Shown here: one piece after another, positions 49,127 to 60,817 of the stretch
How positions within the stretch are numbered: position 1 is the stretch's first letter
Layout of the letters: every line of letters begins with the position of its first letter
Assembly: GCF_009730915.1 (NCBI RefSeq)
Contig: NC_052489.1
Coordinates: 23,801,916 to 23,865,915 of the forward strand
DNA from: Dioscorea cayenensis subsp. rotundata
Taxonomy: Eukaryota > Streptophyta > Magnoliopsida > Dioscoreales > Dioscoreaceae
Direction of reading: 5' to 3'
Length of the DNA stretch: 64,000 nt
Translations under genes and position numbers: made by a program
The notes under the pieces: generated by a model
What the model was told of the DNA's origin: nothing
Seen by the model: only the letters and a program-made list of their open reading frames with translations
The model's database searches: none

Positions 49127-50247
49127 CTGGCTCTGCTTCCCTATTCCCTTCTCTCGATTTCTCAAGGTGAGATCCTCGTTATATCGTTTTTTTCTTTGGG
49201 TTTTGTTCAATCGTGCCGCAGATTGCTGTTTTTTTTTTTTGTTGATTTTTAGGATATTTCATGTGTTTCTTTGATGTTTCGTACGCGCTTGTTCCATTTC
49301 TTGCTGCGTCTATCTCTAATCAATCGATTTAGTTGTTTTTCTTGTGGAATTGCGAATTTGAAGTAGATTGCTATCGTGTCCGAGTGCTTTCCTTGTGATC
49401 ATGGTTTGCATTTATTTGTACTGCTTATTAGAGTTGCATTTTTATGTAATTACATTGGATCTTTTTGTTTTGTGTGATTAGATTCTATAGAAAAGTCTTG
49501 TTTTTGTATGCTAGTTCTGTTTGTCTATTAGAGTTGATGAATCTCCTGGCTGAATTAATCTTTCACTAGCTAATTTTGCCAATGTCAAAGAAGTCTTATT
49601 TAATTTCCTATGGATTGGTTTGAGCTAGTGTGGCATTTGCTTGTGAAATCAGTGCAATAAGAACAGGAAGATATTTTTAATGTGATCTGCTACATTCATA
49701 CTTGGGCTGTGTCTAGTTCTATTAAATTATAATTGGTGGAAGAATGCACTCAAAAATGTCTTTATATATACCGTAATAGAATATGTTAAAATGAGCCATA
49801 ATTTTAGCAATTATTGCTTGTGTGCTTACATTCTGATTTAAGCAATATTTGATCTGTAAACCATAATGTAGTTCTGTTATCTGAGTAGATATGGCAAACA
49901 TTAGCTAGTGAATAAGGGCTTTGGCTCTGTACTTGGCCTGTTCTATATATCACAGGTTAAGTAAGAGAATTATTGAGCAATGTATGTTCACTTCACTTCT
50001 GGTTTTAAATATTCCGCTCGTTTTAAATTGTACAAATTGTATATTGAAAATATACCATATAATCATCTGAATATGTATGCTGATGTCTGGTTTGTTTTGG
50101 AGGAGTTCCTGCCATCTTTGAATGTGACATGTATATTCTTCTTTCCATTTATTGTAACCCTCAGTTTCATGTGTAATTTATTCATTCTATTGTCAAAAGA
50201 ATATCGTTTCCCTTTGTTCACAATGCTTGATTTTTTCTCCTTCACAG
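49110..50247 (+). other. BTF3 leader exon and 1.1-kb leader intron
   Basis: The non-coding first exon ends at 49166 (TTTCTCAAG|GTGAG). The intron runs 49167-50247 and its acceptor (CTTCACAG) abuts the ATG at 50248. Long introns in the leader right before the start codon are common in plant translation-factor genes and often raise expression. The transcription start is not located. Confidence 0.65.
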
Positions 50248-51478
50248 ATGGATGTTGAGAAACTCAGGAAGATGGCCGGTGCCGTTCGCACTGGTGGGAA
50301 GGGCAGTGTGAGGAGGTAGTTTTATCTGCTTGTTTATATCAGATCCTTATGTAGATTGTTTGACTTCCATAGACAGTGTGATGAACTTGGAATCTGATTT
50401 GCTCAAATGTGTTCTATTCAAACTGTTTATAGTTTGCCTTTTGCAATATTTTTAGTTAGCTGTCCCTGTTTTCCCTTTGATTTGCTGGAGAGTGCTGGGT
50501 AAAAATTAATTGTTTTCTTTTGTTCACTTGGCTTTAGGATTTGTGTATTGGTACTTGCAACTGGTGTTGTTCGAAATTTTGGATCTACTTTATGACCAAT
50601 ATGATGTTTGATTTAATTTATTCGGATTGGCATTTTGTATGCCTACCAGGAAGAAGAAGGCGGTTCACAAGACCACAACAACAGATGATAAAAGGCTTCA
50701 GAGCACTTTGAAACGAGTTGGCGTAAATGCTATCCCTGCTATTGAGGAGGTCAACTTTTTTAAAGATGATTATGTTATTCAGTTTTTCAACCCCAAAGGT
50801 ATTTACTTCCTAGGTGCTTCAGTCATATGAAGTAATCATTCCACTTCTTCATACTAAGTTTTTCATCTTCATCTTTCAGTTCAAGCTTCAATTGGGGCCA
50901 ATACCTGGGTTGTCAGCGGTACTCCTCAGACGAAGAGTATGTTATCTTACTACTTTCAATTAGGAAAACATGGTCAAATTTGCTCATATACCTTTCGATC
51001 ACTTGGGTCCTATGGATCTGAATGGTTATTGAACTGACATGGGTCCTTATGACTTCTTCCTTTGGAGTTAGAAATCTAGGGATTTTCATACATTGTAATT
51101 CCTGTCTACTTACATGGTTTTTTTCTCAATGCCTACTGATTTCTGAAATAAACTGTTTACAGAACTTTCGGATCTGTTGCCTTCTCTCTTGAATCAACTT
51201 GGTAGGCACTTACATTCTTTCTTGTGATAAATTTAGACGTGTACTGTATTGTATTCATTTGGATTTTTTTGTCAACCCTACTTACAAATGTTTTCACTGG
51301 ATTTACCTTTCCAGGACCTGATAATGCGGACAATCTTAGGAAGCTCACCGAGCAATTTCAAAAGCACGCCCAAAGTGCCGGCGCTATCAAACCAGAGAAT
51401 GAGGATGACGATGATGTCCCTGAGCTTGTTGCCGGAGCGACTTTTGAAGGTGTAGCTGATGAGAAGCCGTCTTCATGA
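50248..51478 (+). CDS. BTF3: BTF3 / nascent polypeptide-associated complex subunit beta, 5 coding exons
   Basis: Coding exons 50248-50315, 50650-50798, 50880-50936, 51163-51201 and 51315-51478 join through GT-AG introns to about 158 residues. NAC-beta pairs with NAC-alpha at the ribosome exit tunnel and shields new polypeptides. Exon 1 encodes [20 protein letters not shown] with the ribosome-binding basic motif RRKKKAVHK across the first junction. Exons 2-4 form the NAC domain ([56 protein letters not shown]). Exon 5 gives the acidic tail with [17 protein letters not shown]. Length and order are normal for plants and no residue looks disabling. The site after VN reads FFKDDY, a mild variant of the usual IFKDD. 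The start follows directly after the leader-intron acceptor and matches the family N-terminus. A broken tandem copy lies about 2 kb upstream and a PPR gene starts 480 bases downstream. Confidence 0.95.
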
Positions 51479-51960
51479 AGAGATAAAGATCTGTAATCGA
51501 TCAAATTTAGTTTTTGATTCCTTCTCAGCATCTTCACCCGCGTTTTTTTTGTGTCCTGTCTGTTTTTGGCGTCCGAGCAGTTCACTTTGCCAAAGTTTCT
51601 TGTACACTTCTGAATTGTTTCCTTAAATTCACAGGGACTCTCTCTCTCTCTCTCTCCAACATATCTTCCTTTCAATTCGTGCACTTCTTTTATATTCAAT
51701 ACATTTTCTTCATGAAAAATAACCAAAATAAAATATTAAATATATAAATATATATATATAGTTTATACTTCTCTGAGGATGAGGCATGATTCTAAGAAGC
51801 ATGTGTGGTTGTAGGCTCTTCAACAACAGTAAGCGGGTCGACGAGTATGCGGATCCACAAATATTCGACCCGAATCCGAAAACCAAAAAAATAATTAATA
51901 AATGAAATCTAATCTCATGAACCGGCGGCGAGCATCGCCCGATCTCTGTTTCTTCCTCCC

Positions 51961-53445
51961 ATGATCTCTTGCCTCCCTTCCATCCCTGACCCGCTCCCCA
52001 TCGACGCCGCCGGCGACGTTCGTTTCCGGTCATCTTCTGCCGGACCTCGTCCGCCCGTCGCTCTCCGTCTCCTCAATCAAACCCGGACGTTGTCCCAGCT
52101 TAAACAAGCCCACGCCTACATCCTCCGCCATGGCCTCGCCCACAATCCCGCCGTCGTTGCCGCTCTCCTCCGCCTCTATTCTTCCCATCGCCGCCTTGAC
52201 CTCGCCTCCGCGGTCTTCTCTCCCACCGTTGCAACCGCCAACACTTTGCATTGGAACTTGATGATCCGCGCTAACGTCTCTAATGGCTCTCCTGTCGAAG
52301 CCCTCCGGCTCTACAATCTCCTCATCTCCGAAGGTTCTCCATCGCCAGACAAATTCACCTTCCCCTTCGCCATCACTGCCTGCTCCGCACTTACCCACCT
52401 CCCCAAAGGCATGGAACTCCATTCCCTCGCAATCAAAGCCGGCTTCTCCGACGACACCTACGTCCAAAACGCTCTTATCCATCTCTACTTCACTTGTGGC
52501 TCAACCGACTATGCCCGCAGGGTGTTCGACAGAATGACCATGAGAACAGTCGGCTCATGGACTGCTCTAGTCTCAGGGCTCGTGGGTCTCGGTGATCTGG
52601 ATGCTGCTAAGCAAGCATTTGATGAAGCGCCGGACAAAAATGTGGTGACTTGGACAGCGATGATCGATGGGTTCTCGAAGAATGGGCGGCCAGACGAAGC
52701 ATTCGAGCTTTTCCATAGCATGCAAGCGCACAATGTGAGGCCGAACGCGTTCACAGTCGTCGCACTACTCATCGCTTGCAATGAGTTAGGGAGCCTGCAT
52801 TTGGGGCGCCGGGTTCACGACTACGCCCGGGCGAACAGCGAGCTCTCTACAAACGTCTACGTTGGCACAGCGCTTATAGATATGTACAGCAAATGTGGTA
52901 GCTTGATGGATGCTGTTAAGGTGTTTGATGAAATGCCTGTGCGTAGCTTGGCTACTTGGAATTCAATGATCACAAGCATGGGCGTGCATGGCCGTGGAGC
53001 TGAAGCCATTGCATTGTTCAGGGAGATGGAAAGGTCCGGACTGAAGCCTGATCGGATTACGCTATTCGGAGTTGTGTGCGCATGCTCGAGAGCGGGGATG
53101 GTTGAAGAGGCTTGTGAACTGTTTAAATACTTGGTTCGATGTTACCGAATTGAGCCGGAGCTGGAGCATTATAAGTGCATGGCTGAGCTATTAGGTTCGG
53201 CCATTGTGAATGGAAAGGAAGATGAGATTGTTGATTTGGTTAGGAAGTTAATTGGGGTGATGGATGATGCTGGGGTGCAGTTGATGCTTGAAGCTTGTAG
53301 ATATCATGGTGATGTCAAGCTTGAAGGAGTTGTTTCTAGTTGCATTCATGAGGTTGAGATTTCAAAAGAAGGTGGTTCAAGTAAGACCCAACTGCAGCAG
53401 CAGCAGCAGCAGCAGAAGCTTTGTTTTTCCTGGGAAGTGGGCTAA
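51961..53445 (+). CDS. PLS-class pentatricopeptide repeat (PPR) protein
   Basis: One intronless frame of 494 residues. It is a helical-repeat RNA-binding protein expected in chloroplasts or mitochondria. The first 35 residues are rich in serine, proline and arginine (FRSSSAGPRPPVALRLLNQ), as in an organelle transit peptide. Repeats follow: LSQLKQAHAYILRHGLA, TLHWNLMIRANV, ARRVFDRMTMRTVGSWTALV, AFDEAPDKNVVTWTAMIDGF, then GTALIDMYSKCGSLMDAVKV and VRSLATWNSMITSMGVHG. The end (HYKCMAELLGSAIVNGKEDE, then VRKLIGVMDDAGVQLMLEAC) looks like a weak E-type region, and there is no DYW domain. The last residues include a glutamine run encoded by pure CAG repeats. The frame is GC-rich, unlike the flanking DNA. 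The first in-frame ATG is used; a later start is possible but would lose the transit-like segment. Confidence 0.92.
   Translation: MISCLPSIPDPLPIDAAGDVRFRSSSAGPRPPVALRLLNQTRTLSQLKQAHAYILRHGLAHNPAVVAALLRLYSSHRRLDLASAVFSPTVATANTLHWNLMIRANVSNGSPVEALRLYNLLISEGSPSPDKFTFPFAITACSALTHLPKGMELHSLAIKAGFSDDTYVQNALIHLYFTCGSTDYARRVFDRMTMRTVGSWTALVSGLVGLGDLDAAKQAFDEAPDKNVVTWTAMIDGFSKNGRPDEAFELFHSMQAHNVRPNAFTVVALLIACNELGSLHLGRRVHDYARANSELSTNVYVGTALIDMYSKCGSLMDAVKVFDEMPVRSLATWNSMITSMGVHGRGAEAIALFREMERSGLKPDRITLFGVVCACSRAGMVEEACELFKYLVRCYRIEPELEHYKCMAELLGSAIVNGKEDEIVDLVRKLIGVMDDAGVQLMLEACRYHGDVKLEGVVSSCIHEVEISKEGGSSKTQLQQQQQQQKLCFSWEVG
53393..53415 (+). repeat. (CAG)n in the PPR coding region
   Basis: About seven CAG units encode a glutamine run near the C-terminus of the second PPR protein. 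The array is uninterrupted and thus prone to length change. Confidence 0.85.
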
Positions 53446-55731
53446 TGCTGTCGAATGACTTTTGGGGCCTTAAAGACTTCTTTATGATTTATTTTTAGTA
53501 TTTCAACCTGTATAATAATCATTGGCCTTGATATGGTAAAGCCCTCTCTTGTACACTTAAAGTTTAAATAGAGATTGGGTGAGAGGAATCAATAGAGACT
53601 TTGACAAGATAAGAAAATGGATTCAAATTTATTGTGCAGAGACTTTGGATTACAGTTTAAATCATGTTATTTTCAGGAAAAAAAAAATTTACAGATTTGC
53701 AGTATCATGTACATGTTATAAAACAAGTAATAGAATGCAGTTGCATCAGCTTCAATTGCAATGGATAGATTACATCCACAATCAGTAAGAGATGCGAAGC
53801 CTATGCCAGAATAATGCCGCAGTTTAAGAAATACTAAAATAATCAGTAGAATTTTTCAACATAATGTTTCCTGTTCATGAACATTGCATTTCAGTCATAA
53901 AAGAATGACCTCACACTCAGAATAAGAAATAAAAGAGTGCCACAAAAAGTTCAACTCATTTGATAGTCAAGATAAAACCCTGCAGGACCACAACCCCATC
54001 TAATTTTAATTATAGACAATGCAAGATCGAGAGAAAGTTCTTAGGCGACAAAATTAATATGGTCCCTACCTCTCAAATAAGGCAATTATCCATCACATCT
54101 AACATAAAAGAAAAATCAATGACATAGGACTTGTAGAAAAAAAAAACCACCAAGAACCAGTTCATGATCACCCTTTGCAGGTGTATAAAAAATGCTTCCC
54201 ATGACTGATCACTTTCAATTTGCCAATACTTATTAATGACTTTCTAGACTTGTACTGAGATTGCAGACAAATCACCAAAACCACCCGAAACTAATCAATC
54301 GAGCCAACAATCTCTCCTTTGCAATCCATATGTCTCACCCAATTTTTGTACTTGTGGAGGAAACACCACATAACTCATTTACACCAAAGTAAAGCTCCTT
54401 CTATTCAGACAAAAGAACATGGCAGAGATCTCCAATACAATCTCAAAGATATGAATTTACCACCTCTGATTCATAGGTGAGCCAAAGTGGCTGTCAACCA
54501 CAAGATGAGCTCACAGAGTAGTGCCTTGAAAACTGAAGTTCTTTCAATGGACCAGATCATCTTAAGTCAGCCAGATAGAAAAGATGCCTACAATGGAATG
54601 GTTCTGGAAGAAACATGATACTTTCAAATAAAAAATTAAATTGGCAAAGTTTCAAATTTTAAAAAGACAAGTGAAAATATGAATGATTTGCTTGCATCAT
54701 GATACTATATTATTTCTGCATTCTGGAAAAGTCCCATGGCTCAGAGCAAACAGAATTAGTCAAGACAAATCATCAGATTATCAATCAAAACTTGATGCAT
54801 TATGCACAAAAAAATAATATAAAATAAAGATCAGCTAAACTGATCAACAAACATCACCAAATTTTGTATGAACATCTAATACTATTCATGTGCATGACAA
54901 ATAAAATACAGAGTTAATAGCAACTTACAGTTTCTGTGCAATCAGGGCAATGATCAACACACCAAATCAGAGAAAAAGCACCTGTAAACAATAAATGAAT
55001 AACTCTGACAAAAGAGATGACAAACTTAATTAAATTTAATCAGAATATTCAAGCTTTTTTTTTTAAGCAATTAGGATGAAACAACTTACAAGAATGAACA
55101 AATACATGTTTGATTATCCATACAATCTGAAGAAGAGAGAAAGAGCAATTCTCACACACAGAAAGGATCCAATTTCACAGCAACACCATCCCATAATCCA
55201 CACAACCTGAAACAAACAAGGTGGTGCACAGAACACACATCAGATGCTTCAGATCCACAATAATCTCTGTTACCAGAAACTCTAAAAACCAAAAACAAAA
55301 ACAAAAATAAAAAAACACAATCTTTGAAAAGAAAAACACAAGAACACGAATCAAATCCCACCAAAAAAAGCTTCATGCTTTAGATCTTGAAACAATCAGA
55401 ACAAGCATCCAACACACAACACACATTTGAAGATCAGAACTCAACAAGAGAAAATGAGAAAATATCATTAAGCACCTGCCAGGAAGGTCATCCATCCATC
55501 CATCAATCCATCCAACCAAATGCTTAATTACACACCACTCCAATCTCCATCATATATACACACACATATATATATATATATGTATATATAATAAGAGAGA
55601 TAAAGAGATGTTTTTTACTTAGCTAGGGAAGTACAAATAGATGTTCCCATAACTAGTGCTAACTCCTCTTCATCATTTGATTGTAGATACTCTTCATATA
55701 GCTTAGGGTTTAGGGTTTCTCTTTCCCGAAA
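53446..55731. other. non-coding stretch between PPR and serine-rich genes
   Basis: No protein-coding region is supported. The right half (about 54900-55731) may hold spliced 3' UTR of the serine-rich gene on the minus strand. A (TCCA)n-like tract lies near 55486-55518 and an (AT)n tract near 55567-55590. Confidence 0.4.
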
Positions 55732-56037
55732 TCAAACAGCCTCCACAGTCCTAGTGGAGGTGGTGGAGACGGCAGGCGGCGGAGGCAACGAAGCACCAGA
55801 CGTCGCCGAGCGGTTATTATTTGAGCTAGTCCTATGAAGCCTGCACTTGAACGAGCCGGCATGCGTCGCCGGCGCGCACACACACTTGGGAGCTCCATGA
55901 TCGCAGCTTGATGACGAGTTCGTCGACCACGTCCTCTTCATCTCCTTCGGCGACTGCCCTTGCTGTTGCTGATGATGATGGTGGTGGTGGTGGAGAAGGT
56001 CCTTCTCCTCCCCAAAGTCAAGGTATGTGGACGCCAT
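55732..56037 (-). CDS. small plant serine-rich protein with CVC...GSFKCRLHR motif
   Basis: A single exon of 101 residues. The family hallmark is the short block KCVCAPATHAGSFKCRLHR, found in a group of small land-plant proteins annotated as serine-rich and of unknown function. Around it are a histidine/glutamine run (LLHHHHHHHQQQQGQSPKEM), the basic stretch MKRTWSTNSSSSC and a low-complexity S/T/P tail. There is no signal peptide or membrane segment, so a cytosolic or nuclear site is likely. The start ATG opens with MASTYLDFGEEKDLL. The length is normal for the group. Confidence 0.8.
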   Translation of the reverse strand: MASTYLDFGEEKDLLHHHHHHHQQQQGQSPKEMKRTWSTNSSSSCDHGAPKCVCAPATHAGSFKCRLHRTSSNNNRSATSGASLPPPPAVSTTSTRTVEAV

Positions 56038-56368
56038 TGCTCGAAAAAGCTCTGTTCTTCACTCCCATCACATCACATCACATTCAATTAATCAAAATAA
56101 ATTCCCCAAAATAAATAAATAATTAAATAAATAATGAAAATTTTAATTAGCCGGATCTGGTCTAGTTTCAAATCCAATAAAATTATTATTAAACTAAAAA
56201 TAAAAATAATAATTAAAGAGCATGGTAGTGCAATCTAAAAACCAGATAAATTTGAAAATTATAAATTTAAAAAAAGAAAAAGAAAAGGAGCTCACAAGAA
56301 TGAAATAAAGAAGAAGAGGAATCAGGCAGCCAAAGCGGCAAACTGCCACACGACTGACGATGCGTGGG

Positions 56369-56376
56369 TTTATATA
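56369..56376 (-). promoter_or_regulatory. TATA box of the serine-rich protein gene
   Basis: TATATAAA on the minus strand, about 330 bases upstream of the start codon, in a local GC-balanced region. This implies a leader of about 300 bases or a leader intron. Confidence 0.5.
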
Positions 56377-56793
56377 GAGCTGGGAAAAGGGTTGAGGGCT
56401 GCCCGAATTGCCCGAACTGACCAGACGGGCAGAACGGGCTGCCCGGGATTCCGACCCGAAACCATGGGCCCCCACCACCTTCTCACCTCTCCCCCCACGG
56501 CCCATCACTCATCCGACCTAATAATAAAAAAATAATAATAATAATTTTTAATTAAATAAAAAAATGGGAAATGTTATAGTGGGATAAGGACTACCTTGCC
56601 CCTCCGGCACGTTGTCTATGACGCCGTTTGTTTTGTTTTTGTTTTTGTGTTTTTTGACTATATGGGAGTAGGGGTAAAACCGTAAAAGGGTTATTTTGGT
56701 TTGCATTGGATTGAGGACCTAGGAATCGGAGAGCAGGGAGAGTGGTGACAAAAACCCGTTGGCTATTGGAATTAAGTATAGGATGGGGCCCGG

Positions 56794-56803
56794 TTGACAC
56801 GTG
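56794..56803. promoter_or_regulatory. G-box/ABRE with adjoining W-box core
   Basis: TTGAC followed directly by ACGTG forms TTGACACGTG, holding a CACGTG G-box (56798-56803). It lies about 420 bases upstream of the TATA box of the serine-rich gene. Such sites bind bZIP/bHLH and WRKY factors; use here is inferred. Confidence 0.35.
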
Positions 56804-58174
56804 TCGTTGAGGAGGAGTGTACGTGTGTGTGTGTAATGTGATTATGTGCAAGGAGGTGGCCATAGCCATGTGAAGGAGTACACAGATTGGGGAGTTTTGT
56901 GGGTGGGGGCGGTTTTGTCCTGCCGTTATCTCACTCTGCCTAACAAATTATGGTTCTTTATTTATATATATATATATATAATTAAATAATAGGTTAAAAC
57001 ATGAAATTAGATTTTAATAGCTAAAATACATTTTTATATTGATTGAAAATACAGATAGTATTTATTTATTCATTTTTTTTATTTATTTGCACAAGGAGAG
57101 CAAACAGGAGTAACACATTAAATCTTCCACTATATTTAGAAGGAAAAAAAATTCAAAACCATTGCATTTTTGGTTGGAGTTAATGCCACTATTATTCATC
57201 AATTGTGATGATAATAAGTAAAATGTGATTATGTTTTTTATTTATTTATAATTTAAAATGTTTAAGTGTTATTTTTGTTATTTTTTTTACAAGAACGACA
57301 AGTGTAATGAAAAGGATAAATATGTATAGAGATGCCTTAGTTACGGTGCATTAACAAATCTCTAAAAATTTACATGTGGAGTTGGCTAAACCAAGAGTAA
57401 TTAAGATGTGTCACATATGACTATGATGACATATAAAGAAATAAATTATAAAATAGTAAATTCTTCTTAGTATGCAACTCTAACAAGTTAAAAAAAGTAC
57501 AACTCTTATGCCCATGGATCTACACTAGAACTCAATATGTAATAAATAAATAATAATTTTATTATCGGACTTAATGAACAGTGAGTGAATAATATTTGAT
57601 AGTACTGCACACATGATTTCTCTATTTCTGAGTGAACATATAGTGAGTGAATATATATCTACCCATTCACTGTTGAGGTGAGAATTTACAGAGCTATCCA
57701 GTGAGTTTTCTGCTTTTGTTTATTTTATACCTGGTCATTCATAAAACATATATAATTTATACGAAAATTATGTAAAATTACTATTATTATTTGTTTATTT
57801 CCAATTTTTTCCCATAAGATTTTCCAGTGAATTTTTTTAAAACATATTTTCAAAATTTATAAACTGTATTTTAATTAAATATATGCTATTAAAAATCTTT
57901 TAAATATATGTGAATATTATCGAACAAATAAATCGACTGGTTGTTGATTGTGGTTTTTAAGAAATGTACAAGTAGATTTCAAAGTGTTTTTTTTTTAATC
58001 AGCGCAAAAAAAAGAAAAAGAAAAAAAAACAGCGAAATAACTTTGAAACATGATTAGTAAATTGCTATGTTATATGTGAATTTGACCTAGAAATTTGCTG
58101 TTAAATTAATATAAATTTGATAAATTCCAACTTTATGGTTTCTAAAAAAAAAATCTGCCTTTGGAGAGAGAGGA

Positions 58175-58216
<42 letters not shown>

Positions 58217-60608
58217 TTTTAAAAAAACAATGAAAATAAGAGAAACGAAAAGAAAACGCGGAAAGGACTACCTTGCCGACTTATATTTTTCAAAAAATAA
58301 AAAGAAAAAGAAAAAAAAAATATTATGAAACTAATAAAACTCAATGCTTGAAATGTTGACTTCACATTTATAATAAATTTATTATAAATGACCGCCTTCC
58401 AACCTTTACAAAAACAAATTATCTTTATAAAATTATAAATATACAATATATTGGATAATAGGCAATAAGCCCGGAAGAAAACTTGATCGATTGATTTTAT
58501 AATAAAAAAAAAAAACTTGATCGATTCGATTTTTGGTATCTGATTTAAACCAGGGTGGATATGGATCGAGTTTTGCCGATTTGAAAAACCAGATACCTGA
58601 TTTTGTTTACTCTTAATAAGCGCATCCCACTTAAAAAATTTGTTAAAAGACAGATAAATATAAATGTGTACCAACTACAATGATTTATCGATTATGTAGA
58701 ACCTTATTAATTTAGTCATGAGCTACATGGGGTAATAAAAGTTTTCCATCTTAAAACCTATAAGATTTGCATTAACTATACCAAATTAATAAATTTTTTT
58801 TCTATCATGTAACTCTGTAGAAGAGAAGAATACAATTTTGTGAATTTACTAAAGACCCATTTAATAATACTATAAACACTATTTTTTGTTTGCCTAGAAA
58901 ATTTTTGTGAATTTTACCATTATAGGACTACAGTACAAGGGTTTGACCTACACCCCCTGTGAATTGTATGTGACAATTCACTGTGCTATGCATTAGTTGC
59001 CAATTATTAAATATGTATTATATAAAACATCAAGATAATGTATGAATGTATTTAATACTATTGCTATTACAATAACAAAACATGATAAAATATTCAAATT
59101 ACCACGGTAATGTTTTCACATTATCACAAACTAATCATAGCCTAAATTTATCTTGTAAAATTAACTCTTAACAATATCCTTAATCCTTTGTTTAACTTAA
59201 CTAAACCTCTTCACTAATGGCTGTCTTGATCAATAGGGTTGGTGAAGTTGGGTTCCATCGTGAAAGAAACATGATAACATCCACACTCTTGTCACCGCCT
59301 TTTAATGCTAAATTGCTTATCTTTATTCATGTTTGGATTCGACCAAAGTTACTCCGGCCCCACATGACGTGCCCATCATTGACGTTGATGTAGACGCTGT
59401 TACGGTCAGAACGTTTCTGTCAGTTAAAGTTAACGGAAACCCAATCGCTTTCGCTTTGGTGGCGTGTGTTGACATGCCAACTGGCCTTGTTGTCTTATAG
59501 TGACTGCAATATTATTATAAAAAAAATAAACATTAAAATAATATAATGTTATTTAAAATAAAAACTAATAGTATTTTATTTAATTTTATTTATTCAAATA
59601 TATTTTAAAAAAACTAACTAGCATCGAGTTGCCGAGTATTCATATTTTTATGAAAAAAATAAATTCAAAGAGGTCAGTTTATATATAATGATAATAATCC
59701 TGACATATTTTATTTATATTTATAAATAATAATTAACAATAATAAATAAATAAATAACAATTGTGTGGATTCTCATCTTATCATGAAAAAAGATGATGTT
59801 TTAAATAATTTTTTTAAATTGATATTATACGTCTTAATTGATAATTGGTTTGGATACCAAGTAAGAAATAAGATACTTATTCTGTTTGTTCACTGTGAGA
59901 ACAAATGAGAAAAAAGGAAAGGGATATATGCATTTAAAGGTCCAAGTATATAAGTTTAACAATGTTATCATCTACATCATAGCTTTCATAATCAAATGTG
60001 TTTACTTGGAATTTATAATAAATACAATAGATCTTGGAATAACCAGCTGGGTTGGATTTGGATGCAGATGTGATGGGATAGGCTAATCAATCTAAATCAA
60101 GTCACCATAAGAGGACCCAATTATCCTCTATTGCTTATAAGTGCTAATAAGATAGCTTAGGTGTAAAGTATTAAATCATTTTAGCAAGGAAAATTTATGT
60201 TTGGCTGACGTAAATTGGTTTGGAGGATGAGAATTATATAAATTTTTTTTTTGGCACTATTTAATAATTTAAAAGAAAATTTTATTTGCATATTTATCCA
60301 AAACATGGAGAGTTTGATTATATACCATTTAAAAATATCATTTAAATTAAAAAATGTCATTAAAGAATAGAGTACCATTTACATTATCCTCTTTGTTCAT
60401 ATCAAGATTAAAAAAATATACTGTTATAAAAAATATATAAATAAATATGAGTCTTGTGAGAGGGTACATTAGCAATTATTTAGGGGCAGGCAAGCAAGCA
60501 TTTTTCTCTTTTAACAATATAATTTTAATTTATTAATGAGATATTGAAACAAAATATTTAGCCGAAAGCGAAGAGATAACCTCTGATTAAATTTCAAAGA
60601 ATAAAAAA
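56804..60608. other. AT-rich intergenic DNA
   Basis: No gene supported. It contains a compound (AT)n(GT)n microsatellite at 58173-58216, several poly-A tracts, and around 59100-59130 text (attaccacggtaat...attatcac) resembling part of the MITE at 38.2-38.5 kb. A GC-richer patch at about 59340-59480 has no open frame of note. Confidence 0.4.
58173..58216. repeat. (AT)n(GT)n compound microsatellite
   Basis: About nine at units pass into about thirteen gt units. Confidence 0.9.
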
Positions 60609-60817
60609 AAACTTAAATATATTTACAAACAAACAAACATATCGGGTCTCTTGCGTAGAACGTTCGTTTCGGGGAGGATCCGAGATCGAACCTCATCCTA
60701 CGCAAGGTGAGAGCACGTGGGTCAACGTTGAGCCTGCTCTCACACGCGTCACGCGTCCCCTGCTATGTCGTCTTTCTCAAAAAACCTAAACTTAAATATA
60801 TTTGCAAACAAACATAT
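60609..60817. mobile_element. SINE-like insertion with flanking direct repeats
   Basis: A GC-rich block of about 145 bases (60643-60787) lies between two near-identical AT-rich strings, 60609-60642 and 60788-60817 (both contain acttaaatatattt, then caaacaaac and atat). The block contains gatcgaacc (60671-60679), which matches the RNA polymerase III B-box consensus of tRNA-derived SINEs, and ends in tctcaaaaaa. Together this looks like a SINE with its target duplication. The A-box is not obvious, and the flanks are longer and less identical than usual. Confidence 0.5.

Noticed and set aside
52030-52482. 150-residue minus-strand frame inside the second PPR gene
   Set aside because: Low-complexity antisense shadow of a GC-rich coding region.
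58219-58674. 151-residue minus-strand frame rich in F, I and K
   Set aside because: Composition follows from poly-A/T tracts; ends in a microsatellite flank.
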